A DNA stretch of 64,000 nt from Dirofilaria immitis (GCA_024305405.1 JAKNDB010000092.1:560001-624000), one strand, 5' to 3'; counted from the first letter of the stretch, positions 14,437 to 28,900 are shown. The notes: generated by a model not told the origin, from the sequence alone. Translations and numbers: made by a program.

Positions 14437-14819
14437 AAATTAGAATAAACAAAATTTTTGGAATTGAAAAAAGAAATTTGCAATTAATCGAATTTCTATT
14501 TTTGCAATAAATTTAATTTAATTATATTACAATTTTAAAAATAGCTAAATTATGGAAGGAATTTCAAAAATGTTTAGTTTAATAAAAAATGATTGAATTT
14601 AAAGTAAAGAAAATAGTGGCAAATCAATAGAATTTTTAAATGGAAGGATAGAGTTAATTCAATTTCGATTCCTCAATAAATCTGATTTAATTCCAATGAT
14701 AATATGAAAATGAAATTTGCAAAAGTATTTATTAGCCAAAATATAATTCGAATCATCGGGAATTTTATTTGAAATCATATAAAGATATTGTTTTAATCTA
14801 TCATTCAAAAATTTTTGAT

Positions 14820-15210
14820 GATTAAAACAATAATAGTTTTATATTCTGTCAATTCAAATACTAATTCATATCCAGTAATTTAATATTAATTCAAATGCTA
14901 ATTCATGTAGCCATTAACTCAAATACTTATTTATATATAATAATTTATTAACTTGAATACTGATTTATATCGGCAATCAGCTAGTTTAAATGCAAGTGTA
15001 TATGGTACATATTAATTAAATAGCAATTTATTAATTTAAATGCTAATTTATATATAGCAATTGATCAATTTAAACATCAATTCATATATGGTAAATAACC
15101 ATATATGAAATAAATCAATATTAACTTAAATATCATTTCATATATAGTTATTAATTTAAGTAGCAATATAAATTTAAATGCTAACTTATGTATGATATAA
15201 TTTATTAGCG
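14820..15210. repeat. Degenerate tandem repeat, unit about 40-60 bp
   Basis: The words 'aatttaaatgctaat', 'tcatatatagcaatt' and 'attaatttaaata' alternate through about 400 bp. Unit length drifts between 40 and 60 bases and copies are diverged. Confidence 0.6.
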
Positions 15211-16316
15211 CTAATATTAATTTAATTAATTTGTTTTTTTTATAGTCGTATATTCATCTAAAAATGAATTGTCAAATATTGATTGATTGATTTTTGATAG
15301 TTTCAAAAACCAATTTAAAAAGATATAAATATAAACAATGAAAGAGAAAAGAAGATTTTTGTTTATTTTCTTTTATTGCAATTATTGTCAAAAAAATAAT
15401 GTCAATATATATATAAAGAGAACGAGAGCCATTAACAAATGGTTTGTTTACATAAACAACATCTTAGGCAAGTGGTACATGGATCGTTTACGAAGGACAT
15501 TTGCGCATATAGACATCTATTTATAAACTTGTGGAAGCAATGTAAACATTTTGTATTGTGTCAAAGTAATTGTCGTCAAGGTGAGAGAGAATCATAAATA
15601 TCAAATACTGTAATTTTAGAAAAATCGAGAATGAGCAAAATTTATTGCTAATCGTAAAAAGAAAAAAATTGCTTTAGTCGAAATATAATTTCTGATACTT
15701 GCATTTTATGTTAATTACGTAGTAGCTAATTAAAAGCTCTCACAGTTTCAAATCAATTTTTCAATCATACTATTTTGATAGATATTAACGAAGATATTAA
15801 TATTATTATTGATGGAATTAAAAGCTTGAAATGATAATTCTTGACAAAAGACAAAAAAACGAATCAAAAATTTTAAAATGAAATATAAAATAAATAATTC
15901 TATTAATTAATAAAGAAATAAATAATAAATAATTTCTCTAATTAATAAACAAATGGCAAATAAACAAATTTCTTTAATTAATATAAAATAAATTATTTTG
16001 TCTAATTAATAAAGAAATAAAAAATTTTTGAAATAAAATTTTTCTTCACATTTCAAAAGAAAATTAAAGGAATAAAAATTAATATAAAATATTTATAAAT
16101 TAAGAAATAAAGAAAATAAATAATTCAAAAATAAATTTTTATTTTCATTTTGGAATTTATGTATTCATAAAATTGGAATTGAAATTTTTGAAAAAATTAT
16201 TTTCTTTATATTTTGAAAATAAATTTAAGATATTTTGAATTAAGAAATAGAAATGAATAATTTAAGAATTGATAAGTTCTAAATTTTAATGAATAATTTA
16301 TTTATCTGACATTTAG

Positions 16317-16464
16317 CAGTTCGCAAGCAGATGTGTTGACCTTACTATTAGCAAATGAAGATGACCTTACGCAAATGTTGAAATTATTATTCGTAAGAAA
16401 ATATCCGACAGCAAAAGTGTTATTAATGTAAGGTTTCAGTCGCTAATATCGCAGATGGAAAATG
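16317..16464 (+). other. Candidate orphan exon pair
   Basis: An acceptor (tttag) is followed by an open 76-bp stretch, 16,317-16,392, with protein-like sequence (QADVLTLLLANEDD then LTQMLKLLF), ending at a GTAAGA donor. A 47-bp intron-sized gap ends in TTTCAG. A second open 25-bp stretch, 16,440-16,464 (SLISQMEN), keeps phase and ends at GTAAGG. Base composition is less AT-rich than the surroundings. No further exons were found, the family is not recognised, and the stretch may be a relic or chance. Confidence 0.3.
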
Positions 16465-17606
16465 GTAAGGATTGGGGTGGCATTAGTTCAAGGTTATTTT
16501 AAGATGACAAATCATCATCATTATCATAATAGAGGAAGAGAGAAAATGTGAATGCAAAATAAAATGCAAAATGCTTTGTTGGTGATAATTGTACGATCAT
16601 GACAAATGACTGCGATAACGATAGAAATAATAATAATGATGATAATAATGATGATAGATAAAGCATATATACTGGCATTCGGGAATTACTAAAAGAGTAA
16701 GGAAAATTTCTCGGAAATGGATAACAAAAAAAAAATTGTCATGTTGGGCTGATGATTTATGATTTTTACGATGATAATTATGATTTTAACAATCATAATT
16801 ACTTTCATGATCCTTGCGATCTGATAATTTTCACGATCATAATTGTGATGATAACGATGATGTTTAGCGATAATAATAGTTTCATTCGAAACCATTCATA
16901 TTTAATAAAAATGTACAATAAATAAATTAAATGCGTACAATTTGGAAATAAGTCAAGATTTCTACGTTTTTCTCGAGAAAAATCTTAAATAGTTTAAATA
17001 AAAATTAATAATATCTAAGAAATATTTCATTTAAAAAATTTTTTAAAAATTTCAAATACTTCATAATTGTGAAAAAAAGAATCGTTGTATCGTATTTGAA
17101 TGAGAATGAATTGATTCGAATGAATCTTTTAGAGAAAATTTTGAAGAATAATTTTGCTATTCTAATGATAATCAAATTTCAAAAAAAAAAAAAAAGCCAA
17201 GAAAAAAATTCGTCCTTTTCCTTTTCTTTTTTTTCGGTATTTTTGGCTGCTAGCGCATAATGTCATAAATCGAAATACACACAATCATTTCCGCTACAAA
17301 TCAAACAAATCAAATAATTTTTTCGTACATTTTTTTCTTTAAAAAATTTTTTAAAGAAAATATTATTATGAAAGAAAAGAAAAAAAGAAAAAAATTTCAA
17401 TTTTTTTTCGAAAATAATAAAAGAAATAAATTAAAAGGAAAGAATTATTATGCAATACATAATAACATTTATTAGTTATACAAAAAGATAGTAAGTATTA
17501 GAGAAAGAAAGAATAAAGTAAAATTTGTAAACAAAAAAATTGGAATTTAATTTTCGAATATTATTTTTGCATGATATTATGATATCATAATTTTTCAACA
17601 GTTTAT

Positions 17607-17866
17607 AATCAGTAACAGTTTGATTTTATAATATATAATTGATTGACTGATACTTCCAATCAGTAACAGTTTGATTTTATAATATATAATTAATTGATCG
17701 ATACTTCCAATCAGTAATAGTTTGATTTTATAATATATAAATGATCGATCGCAGTTTATAATCAGTAATAGTTCGATTTTATAATATGTAATTGATTAAT
17801 CGCAGTTATAATCAGTAGTAGTTTGATACTGTAATATATAATTGACTGATCGATATTTCCATTTTT
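17607..17866. repeat. Minisatellite, five units of 50-51 bp
   Basis: Units starting 'atcagtaa' occur at 17,608, 17,659, 17,710, 17,761 and 17,811, giving spacings of 51, 51, 51 and 50. Each carries 'agtttgattttataatata' or a close variant followed by 'attgatcgat' words. This is the best-preserved tandem array in the left half of the window. Confidence 0.9.
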
Positions 17867-18464
17867 AAAAATTTTTATTTCAAATTGAAATTTTTTTAAA
17901 TATAGTGACGACCATTTATAAAGAGAATAAATAAAATTAAAACACTGATAATTAATCAATATTGCTATCTCAATGTAGTGATTAAAAATTAAATTGTATT
18001 TTGAAATTAAAATGAAATTAACTGAGAAGCTTAAAATGTTTAAATTTTTAAAAATTAAATTTATCGAAATCCTACATTTCTCATACACAATGAAATAAAA
18101 ATTAGAAAATGTTAATATGATAGCGATTGAAAATGAAACTTATAATTCGTATACAATTTTATTTAATAAATTTACCATGCTATTTTAAAATTATAATAGA
18201 GCTAGCTCAGTGTTAAGTTTGAAATATCTAAATTCTTGAAAAGTTGAATTTATCAAAATCCAACATTTCTTATGCATAATGAAACAGAAAGATATTGATG
18301 TGACAAAAATTAAAAACAAAAATCAATGTTAAATTACAACAAATAACTCTTGACAGTGATATTTAATAGATTTATCATTGTCGTCCACTAAACAAACTTT
18401 TATCATCTTTCAAGTACTGATTACGCTAACGAAAACTAATTTAATAGGAATGTGTAATTGATCA

Positions 18465-18695
18465 TCTTTATTTAGGAAATATATTGATTGATGGTTTTTA
18501 AGTATATTAATTGATCAACTTTTTATGGCTTGTTGATTAATCATCTTTATTTAAAGTATACTGATCAATTACCTTTATTCAAAATTGATTTGATTATTTT
18601 TTTCGAAACATATTGATTGATTATCTTTATTTAGATACGTTAATTGTTTATCTTCATCTAATTAATTAATTCAAATAATCAAATGAAAAATATTT
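18465..18695. repeat. Degenerate tandem repeat, unit about 45 bp
   Basis: 'atattgattgat.atctttatttag' recurs near 18,480, 18,535, 18,580, 18,612 and 18,640 with substitutions and indels. Confidence 0.65.
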
Positions 18696-19639
18696 GAACG
18701 AATATATATGAATATTTTCTTTTATGTAAAATATTTCCATACCTTTAAAATCTATGATTGATCACTTAAATATAAATAGAAGAAAGAAAGTTAATATAAC
18801 AATAATAATTGCACACCATTTTTCATCCTTCATCTCCTTGCTGACCTTTTAACCTTTGCAGAATTTACTTATTTTATAGATTTCGTATAACTTTGCAATT
18901 CGTGAATAGATTGAAAAGTTTTATCGGAAAAATTTTTCCATTAGTAGTAATTGTTTTCTAATTATTTCAAAAATTTCAATTTATTTTTGAATGTTTTTGT
19001 TAAATTAGTAATATTTAAGCATTTTTGATTGCATGAACAATCAAATATTTAATAGTAAATTGAATAATCAAATAATTTTTGAATTAAATTTCAAAGTAAT
19101 TGTTTTTTTTCTTTCAATTTGAATAAAAACAGAAAAAACGAATAAATTCTAATATTCAATTGATTGAATATTTTAAAATCATTTGAAATATTACAATTTT
19201 TCTTCATATCATAGTTTTCCTTAAAAATTTCATAACTGTCTTGCTAAAAAGAATAAAAGGTTTTTAATTAATTAAGTTTCATAGGCCAATTTATTTGACT
19301 AATCACACAACATTTGTATTTATTTACTTTACGGTATCATTTCATTTCCCGTTTTTTTTCTTTTTTTTCAAACATATGGCTGCAAATTGTTTTTACTTTT
19401 TTAAAGTAAACAAATATTTTGAAAATAAAATAAATAAAAAAATTAGAATATTTTTCCTTTTTATTTATTTTTATTTTGTTTATTTATTTGTTATCTTTTT
19501 TTATTTATTTATTCCTTCAAAAAAATGAGAACGCATTATTATTATTTATTGATTGTTTACTTCAGCTATTTAATATATAATTTTTTAAAAAGAAAATAGA
19601 TGAAATCCCTAATGAATGATTAGAACAAATAAGTAATGG

Positions 19640-20250
19640 TGACATATAGTCTGGAATTATCGCAAAATAAAATGACAACATGATATTAATGAATTGATCA
19701 TGAAATCAAGGTGAAAATAATTTCTTTCAGGTTGATTGAACATGCCGATTGACCTATCAAAAAATATATGTTGTGAGAAAATTTAGCTCGTAAAGTTGGA
19801 AAAAATGATATTACAGTAAGGCATATTGTTAAATAAAATGGTACATATACCTAAATAGTAATTGCTTAAGATTAATTTTTAATATTGATAAGACAACTGA
19901 TGTGATGATAATGCCTTACCGTAATATCATTGAAAATAGTTTGGTAAGCTACCGATATAAGGATGATATGACTATCATGAAAATAATTTGTTATGATACA
20001 AATAAATTTTTAGTATTGACAAAATACTGACAAAATGATAATGTAGTCATCGTGAAAATGATTTGTTAAGTTGCTGGAATAATGATAATATAGTTATATC
20101 ATAAAAATAATTTGATAAAATACTGATATATTATAAAGGTATTTTTAATACTGATAAAGTGGATGATGTAATAGTAACATCGTTGTAACTGAAAATATTT
20201 GATGAACTACTGATACAATATATCATAAAAATAATTGATTAATGAAGAAG
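19640..20250. repeat. Degenerate tandem repeat, unit about 65-75 bp
   Basis: The words 'gataatatagtcat', 'gtgaaaataatttg', 'taagctactgatata' and 'tttttaatattgataaa' recur in order about eight times. Spacing varies and copies are diverged. Confidence 0.6.
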
Positions 20251-21159
20251 AATTGATAAAAGAGGAAAGATATGTCCTAATAATTATTTCTTAAATTAAT
20301 TCTATCCTTAATTAATAATTCGAATTTAAACTTATAGAATATAATATAATTCTAATTTATTGCTGAAACAGAATAAATTGAAAAGAAAAAAAGGCAGAAA
20401 TTTCGATTAACAATTTCAATTTTTAAATTCAAATTTCCAGATTTAATTTCTTAAGTTATTATTTCAAAGTATTTCAAAATAAATTCATTTTAAATCGATT
20501 GTAAGGAATAATTAAATTTTAGCAAACATTAATTAAAATTTCACTTTTCTTAATCCCATTTCTTGCTCCTTTTAGTTATTTCAATTGTGAAAGATCGAAG
20601 ATATCTCGGGATGATGAAAAAAATATCATTTTAAAAAAGTTATAAATTACAAATTATAGTGATAAATAATAATGATAAAAAAATCGCAGCAACTAATAAA
20701 TAGCTGACGAATTTCTTTGCTCATTAATTTTCTTTTTCCACTTTTGTTTTCAGATGTTCCAATAAAATTAATTCTTCGAAGGGCTAGGGAAAATAAGGAG
20801 AGAAAGAGAAAGAGAGAGAAGGAAAAAAACGAGAAAAAGAAAGGATGATTATGAAAAGTGATTGAGGAAAATTTGAGAATTCCCAAGGCCGTAAAAATGA
20901 ATAAGTGGTCTCTTTTGTTATTTTTGAGAAAACATATTTGTATAAACAGATTAGATTGGCTCCCATCGAATGTTCAAACTTTTTGATTATTCCAATTACA
21001 ATAAAAACTAATTTAAAACTATTTAAACATTCATATTATATTCATAATATTATTAAAATGCATATAATGTAAATATATTTATACATATTGGATACTTAAA
21101 TACTGAAATTAGCAACTGAAATGGTAAAGTAAATATTTTAAATTAATTTGAGTCCTACC

Positions 21160-21880
21160 CAACATATTTGTCCAAAAATTCGGTTTCTCAAAGTATTCCC
21201 CGAATCATCACTTGTCTTCTTCCAAAAATATTTTCTATGATTCAACAATTATATTCTTTCCAGAATATTTTTCGAATCTTCTTCTCGGACATTTTTCCAG
21301 AATCTTCGGTTACTTTTTTTCTAAAGTGTTTCTTTAAATACCCATTGTCTTCGCCCTAAAATATTTTAACCAAATCTCTAGTTACATTCTATGTAAAATA
21401 TTTTCCCGAATTTTAGGTTTCTTTCCTTCCAAAAAATTTTTTCCCGAATTTCCGATTGCTTTGTCCCGAAAACATTTTCCCAAACCATCGATTGTTTTCT
21501 TTCCAAAATATTTCTTTTTAAATCTTCCGATCAAAACTAGTTGTTTTCTATCCAAAAACTTTTCTAAATCTCTGGTTGTCCGATTCATTGATCGCCTTCT
21601 TTCCTAAAATATTTTTTCCAACCACCAATTATTTTCTTTCCAGTATATATTTTTGATTCACCAATTGCATTCGTCTCAAAATATGTTTACAAACTATTGA
21701 TTGCTTTCTGCTTCAAATATATTTCCGAATCATTGGTTGCTTTCTCTTCCTTCACCCTCGAAAAATCCAGCTCTTCTCGAATATTTTCCCAAATCAGCAG
21801 TTAGTTTTTCTTACCTAAAAACTTCTTTCTTTTCTATCTAAAATATTTCCAGAATTTATCGATTGCTTTCCTATATTTTT
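21160..21880. repeat. Pyrimidine-rich degenerate minisatellite, unit about 40 bp
   Basis: About 17 copies of a unit like 'ttctttccaaaatatttt' then 'cccgaatc..cgattgc' span some 700 bp. The plus strand is pyrimidine-rich. Short open frames here on both strands are products of the repeat. Confidence 0.8.
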
Positions 21881-24399
21881 TTTTGAATAAAATTTAAGTA
21901 ATTGATTTTTAGAAAAGATTGATAGGAAATCGAATATTTATATTTTTAGTAAATAGAATTTAAGTAATTGATTTTTAGAAAATTATTAAACAAAAAAGAT
22001 AAAAGAAATTAATTATATTGCAATGGGAAACATTCCACGGAATTAATTCAAATGATCAAAACGAGAAAAAATTGCTAAAAATTTACCAAATAATAAGGAA
22101 AAGGAGAAAGGTTGCAATTATATTTCTAAAAGGTTAACCGAATATATTTTAGACATCAAATAAGTGAAAAGTATGTTGGATGATAACAATAGAATTCTCA
22201 GGTAAAGGTGAGAATACCTATGAATGCATAATAATCAAAAAATGTGCACACCTGCTATTCTACTAATTACACCTATTAATTACTTACTAAAGGTAAAGGA
22301 AGAAAGTGAACAATGAATGGTAGATTGTTGACTGCTAAGAGCTGAATTCAAAAGATTACTACTCAGAATAATCCTCTACTGGTCATAATCATTTTCTTGG
22401 GCATTAATCCGTTGATGATATGACCTCTTGATGAAAATCAACCTTAATCAAGTGACTTTTGGCAAAAACGATGCTAGGGTCAAGTGGAAAAGGATTAAAA
22501 TTTTTATAAAATATTTATAAGAGTGATTTTTTAAAAATTCCTACAGAAATCCATAAAATTGACCTTTTAAAATCTCTGCAAAAATGTATTGTGAATTAAT
22601 TTTATTGAAATTTATGCAAAATAATTTGCAAATTAATTTAATTTTTTGTTTGAAATTCTAATAAAAATAATTTAGAGAGCGACTTAATTGAAAATTTTCA
22701 TAAAATATTTTGTAAATTAATTTATAAGAATAATTTATAAATTGATTTTCCTAAAATTCCTATATAAAAATACTGTAATTTTTGGGTTTTTATCAATTGA
22801 TTGTGGTGCAGTAATCATCGTGCTATCATTGTATACTGTAATGATTGATGAGCAGATGACAATTTTGATGAGAAATGTCAGTGAAGCAGATATTCTTGAA
22901 CCGGATATTTTCACGTCTCTTTCCCGAATTAGACTTTAATTTTGATAACATCCGAGAATTTCTTCATAATCCATGTATTTCTTTTTATATTAATCAATAT
23001 TAAGTGATCAATATTACTTAATGCTTATCATTTATCATTGAAAATTTATTGCAACATTTAAAGGTCAGATTTTGTTTTTTTAATGATTTTTAATAAATTT
23101 TTGGAAATTTAGGAAATCAAAAATTAATTCTTGGAATTTTTTAAATTAAAAAGAAATTAATTAATCTGATGAAAATGATAAAATAATAACTCCATGTTTT
23201 CAATCTTTTCAATGTTTTCTAAAAAATTTTTTCAAAATTATTATAAATTATTATCTTCAATTCTCATAAAAATATTTATCTTTTACACTGATCGATATCA
23301 TTCAATGTTTATTATTTATCATTAAAAATTTACTATTAGCATTTTATAAATTGCAATAATTCGATTAAATTTTCGAAATATGTTTATGAAAAATTATTGG
23401 ATTTAAATTTGAGAATATATTTATGAAACTACTGCATTCAATTTTCATTTTTTTCGCACAGTTCAAATCATCAAATAATGATTTATCTTTCGAATAACAA
23501 ATTTTAATTTTAGGTTGATAAAATGATTTTAAGAAAACAAGCACATCATGGAAAATAGAAGAAATTTTATTTGATAATAATTTAATGACAACAAAATTAA
23601 TGTAATTTTTATTTATTCAATAATTTGATTAATTTTATGTTTTAAATAAGAAATAGAATTAATTTCACAATCAGTTGAGTGAACGGTTTCAAGCGATACT
23701 TAAAAACGAACTTAATATACAATTATATTTTTTAAATTAAATGATATAAATAAATATAAACTTTCTATTTATAATTTCATTAATTCTATTAGATTTATTT
23801 ACTATTTTCTTTACTTAAGTTTTATTCAAATTTCATCATCTATCGTTTGAGAAATTAAGCTAGTGTGTAAATAAATCATCAGGTAAAAAATAAGCAAAAA
23901 CATAAAATTCTTTCAGGTAAATTAAATAAAAATTTGATTGTCTAAAACAAGCATTTTCAGATTGATATTTAGAAATGAATATTTTTATTTGAAATTAAAT
24001 ATTACAATTAAATATAAACTTACTTCAATGATTTCATTAATTCTATTTAATTTATTTCCTAACAGTTAAATTTTATAAATGTATCATAAACTACCAATCA
24101 TAAAAGAAATTATGCTATATGCCATACATCAGGTATATACGTAAATAATTCATTGAATAAGCTAAATTATTACGATAAATTCATTTTATATTTAATTATA
24201 TATATCTTATTTAAAATACCTATTTAAGTTAATATTCAAAAAAATCAATTGAGACAAAAAATTCTTTCAGGCAAACAAATGCAAAAATTTAATTTTAATA
24301 TCAATTTAAATAATTATTAATGAATATCTATTAGATAATTATTATAATATTAAGAATAAAATGAATATTTTTGTCATATGAAATAATTAAAATTAATAT

Positions 24400-24960
24400 T
24401 GTAATAAATACCCAAGATATCTTCAAATGAAGCATCTAAAATTAATATTATAATAGGTTGTTAAGACACTTTCAAATGGAATAATAAAGTTAACACTGTA
24501 ATAGGTATCTTGAAAATGTTTAAATGAAATACAAAAGAATATATTTTAATTAATACCTCAGAACCATCCAGATGGAGTAGCTAAAACTAATATTATAATG
24601 GGAACCTTTAAATGAAACAGCTAAAATTAATACTATAATGAATACCTTGAAAACATTTTAGTGAAAATAACTAACGAATATGTTTTAATAGATACCTTTA
24701 ATGGAACAATTAACTAATATAATAGCTACCTTAGGAACCTTCACATTAATTAAATATTATAATAATTACCTTGGACACTTTCAGACGAAATAACTAAACT
24801 TAGTACCATAGATATCTAATAAAAACTTTCAAATGAAATAACTGAAGAACTGATATTTCATACACCTTCGAATAAAACAAATCAATGCTATCTTAGACGC
24901 CTTCAGATGAAATAGCTAAAATTTAAAATGGAATAATTAAAACTAATAGCAATCTTAAAA
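24400..24960. repeat. Degenerate tandem repeat, unit about 57 bp
   Basis: 'taccttggaaactttcaaatg' followed by 'aaatagctaaaattaata' and 'ttataat' recurs around nine times with considerable divergence. Confidence 0.7.
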
Positions 24961-25837
24961 GGAATGCTTAATACCAAATTAATCATATTTTAGTTGTTCA
25001 AAAATTTCATCGAAACATATATCAAATTAATTTATTCAATATTCAATTCATGCTATGAAATATTTTTACTTTCGAAACAAATAATTTCTTCTTACCTATT
25101 TTAACTCTTTAATAAAGCAAATTACTTTAAAATTCTTATTCAATTTTATTTATTTTTAATCTCATATAAATTAAAATAGAATAACTAAAATTAATTCATT
25201 GAAAACTACTAACATTTCGCAAACAACAAAATATGATCATTTTTAATTATAATTATTTTTAATTTAATTTTTTTTTGTAATAAATTCTTTGAATTCTTAA
25301 ATGCTAATAAACAAATTGTATTATTAATTATTTTTAATATAATTTCCATTGCAATTCCAAATTGAAGCAGTTTAGTAAATAAATTCAATTATTAATTTGT
25401 CTTCAATTTAATTCTCTTTTTGTAATAAAACAAATTAAAATTTATTAACAAACAAATTTTATTATTTGATAAAAAAAAAAGCAAACGAAACAAAACGAAT
25501 ATTAGTTTTTCATAACAGTTTAGAATAAATAAACAAATTTTTTTTGTAAACAAACAAAGAAAAAATAAATATAATAATTAATCGTTGTTATGAAAACAAA
25601 TAAATATATATTTTGATAGTAATATGAGAGAATAAAACAAATTTAGGAGGTTAAAGATATATGATTAGGAGAGAAACAATTAGTAATAATAATTGAGAAG
25701 AATTAATTTTGAAATTTCAAATTGAACTAATTATGTAAAATTTATGCATGATTTGAATTTAAATGCAAATTTTTATATTTGGAAATTTTATGAAAATCGA
25801 AAGAAATATAATTGGAATAAATCATAACTTTGATTAT

Positions 25838-25952
25838 TGCAATACATGATACATTTACCAATAATAAAAGAAGACTGTTATTGATAACAATGATAATAAT
25901 CATGATAACCATGATAATTTTCATGTTGATGAGACAATATGTCCAAAATGAT
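25838..25952. repeat. Dispersed repeat, copy 1 (3' end of the 25.9-kb gene)
   Basis: This segment covers the final codons, the stop and the proximal 3' flank of the minus-strand gene ending at 25,921. A second copy lies at about 31,090-31,207 in the same orientation, inside that gene's first intron. Shared words include 'aataataaaagaag/gg', 'ttgataac.atgataataat' and 'catgttgatgagacaatatg'. Identity is roughly 85-90 percent by eye. Confidence 0.85.
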
Positions 25953-28900
25953 CCATTGATGTTATGCAATTACCGTCGGATACAACCATTCCACTTCGAC
26001 TTACGTGAACACGTTTCAATCCTCTCTTCACAAATGCTTTATCATCTTCCTTTAATTTTTTTCTCTTACTATCAGAGGTGACCAACAGTGATAACAATAA
26101 TCATGATAAATCGCGATAATAATAATGACAATAGTCAAGATAATCATGATGATTTATTATTCATTCATAAGATAATATAAATATATGCTTCAGAAAAATT
26201 TGCATAACGTTTAATAGAACCATTGAGACAATTGAAAAAAATAAAAGCTTAAATGAATGTTAAAATATTACTATGAACTTTGCCCTCCAATATTATTTAT
26301 TACTAATTATGCTTAGGGAAGAAATAGAAATTAATTAATAAAGTTCGAAAATTTGGAATATCTGAGAAATATTTTATTAAAATATTGAAAATATAATAGA
26401 ACTTTTTATTGTAACAGCTCAAAACAGAATAATTTTATTTAATTAAGTCTAAATAAATTTAAAAAAATAAACACTGCAAATGGGCCAAAAACTTTAGTAG
26501 CCTAATAATACGTGTAATGATACGTGAATAAGAAGTTATGAGAAAAAGAAAAGGAAAGAAACCTGAACAGCCATATCAACCATATTTGTGCGTACGTGTA
26601 CGACACAGTCAGACAGTGAACAAGTGATATGCTTTGGACGACAATTCACTTCCACGTCACCACGTTTATCTTGCTTTATATAAACTCCTTTGAAATATTT
26701 TCAATCTTTTATTTGTATCATTTATAAAAATATTGATCATATTATACAGTAATCAACTAATATCTTATGCTTAAATTTTTATTTTGAATAAAATATTTAT
26801 AGCTTAATATCACGTAATGATACGTGAATAAGAATTTATGCGAAAAGGAAAGAAAAAATGACGAACCGTTAATTGTAAGCGTAAGAGAACCATCATCACG
26901 TGTTCCATAACGAGCTTCTTGCACTATTTTATTGCATAATTCTGTGAACTGAAATAAAAATGCAAAATCCTATCCATGGATTTCATTATGTATCAATCGG
27001 TTACTGTTATAAACAATTTGAAAAAATAGATTAATACTCAATTTTTATGTTTTATTTCATTTATATATATTTTTCTTAATTGGAATTTATATTTGAATTT
27101 AAATCCTTTCACGCATTTCATTAATTATGTACTATTACATAATATAAAAAATAGATTAATATTCAAAAATTTTTTCTTATTATGTATAGATTATTTCTCT
27201 TTATATTTCTTACATATATTCTTTCTCTTTCTTTTCCATTCTGGTATAAAATATTTTTTTAGAACTAGTTTCTCTGGAACAATAATCAGGAAGTATTTTT
27301 CATTTAAGTAAAGGATGAAATACTTTTTATGTTATATATAATAGTACTCAAATAATGAAATATTTTTTGAATGCTAATCAATTTTTATGTTATAGATAAA
27401 AATAATCAATCCAAAAATTTAAAAAATTGCTTAAAATTTGAAATAAATTATAGCAAAAATAAACAAGAAATGCTAATTGAATAAAAAATAGTTAAATAAT
27501 CACTTTTAATTTTAAAAATTAAAATTTTTTGTTCCATCGAATCTTACAATATCAATTTATGTCATTTATCGTTATAAAATCTGTTAAAATCTCATAATTT
27601 TCTTTTTTCGATTTAGAAATAGAAAATAAATTTGAAAAGAAGAATCAACTTTGACCTGATCACCAGTCTGTGATTCCGTGAAAAACATGCGTACAGTAAA
27701 ATCATAATCCAAACTTGGAAATTGTAAACGGCCAAGCGCAACTGATAGAGTACCTTTGACAATTGTTGATGATACCAGGTAAGCTTCACTAAGATGTGAC
27801 ATCGTAAACAACACACCTTGTGTACCGAATACTGTTGCTTTCTCGTTTACTGTTACTAAATTTAAATTTAAAAACGAGACCAATTAAATTATTTTATTTT
27901 CAACTACTGTAATAAAATATGTATATTATTTGTTATAACAATATGAAAATCATTTTAAATATTATATCAAATTTCATAACAAACTTACAAGTTGGTCCAA
28001 AATTACAGAAGACTTTTTCATCCTGTTGAAAGATACGAGCTTTTTTATGCAATATGCATGAGCCAGTACCACGACTATTACATACTGCCTAAATCGGGTA
28101 AATTAATTAGATGTAAATTAGGCCAATTAATTACATGGAAAATTAATAATTTGTCGTCTAATTTTTTTCATTTAGTTAGGCTTGAATTATAATAAAGTAA
28201 GGTGCTGTATATTCAATAACAGAGTGCGAGACTAATTTTAGTACTATTAAGTTTCATATATTTCATTCTTGATACTAAGGTTTATTTTTTTACCGAAAAT
28301 TTATCGTGACAAAGAACTCGAACTGCTCGATCGACCGCTACCTAAAATTAATATTATAGCAAAAGAGGAAAATGAAATATCACAAAAGTAATGTAGGAAA
28401 TTATGACATTTCATCAATATTAGTTTCTAGTACTACGACATAATAAATAATGTTGGTTGATATTGATTATATTATTTATGATTATTGATTTCTTTTAAAA
28501 ATTAATTCTTAATCCTAAATTATAACGCTATTGATAAATAATAATTGGCATCTTTCTAGTTAATAATATTAATTGATAATCATTAATATTTTTAATAGAT
28601 AGTATTGATTGATATTGACTGTACTTTATTATTGATTTTTTTAGTTTCGTAAAAAAAGAAGAAAAACGAAAGGATAAACATGAAGTTCTATGAGAAAATT
28701 GACAAAAGACGAATTACAAACAAAATTTTTTTATGCTTAAAATTTTTCGTTTATTCTTTTTAATTTTAATAATTTTTGTACTATTTAAAACTTTATATTT
28801 TTAAAAATTTTTAAACAAATTGAAAAAAAAAAAAATTTGAAATTGCTAACCTCAATCATTACACCTTTATCGAGTAAAATTGAAATGGTACCAGTTGGTG

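Larger units (their letters stand above)
14437..25920. other. Gene-poor AT-rich tract, right part
   Basis: This is the 3' flank of the minus-strand gene that ends at 25,921. It consists mainly of worn tandem arrays (listed separately) and AT-rich filler. Two places look coding and are discussed as findings: 16,317-16,464 and about 22,795-22,939, both on the plus strand. No gene model can be completed from them. Confidence 0.55.

Noticed and set aside
14292..14483. 63-codon minus-strand open frame
   Set aside because: Antisense to the sucD fragment, whose sense frame has clear family motifs.
17607..17866. CRISPR-like spacing of repeats
   Set aside because: Units are contiguous 51-bp minisatellite copies with no unique spacers, in eukaryotic DNA.
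19295..19528. Phe/Tyr-rich open frame, considered as a mitochondrial insert
   Set aside because: Low-complexity T-rich sequence without any recognisable mitochondrial protein motif.
25830..26081. 83-codon plus-strand open frame
   Set aside because: It is antisense to the last exon of the 25.9-kb gene, which is in phase with the upstream exons and ends at a proper stop.
26563..26669. Exon resembling an integrin alpha segment
   Set aside because: The Cys-containing stretch gave this impression at first, but neighbouring exons in phase have no integrin features.
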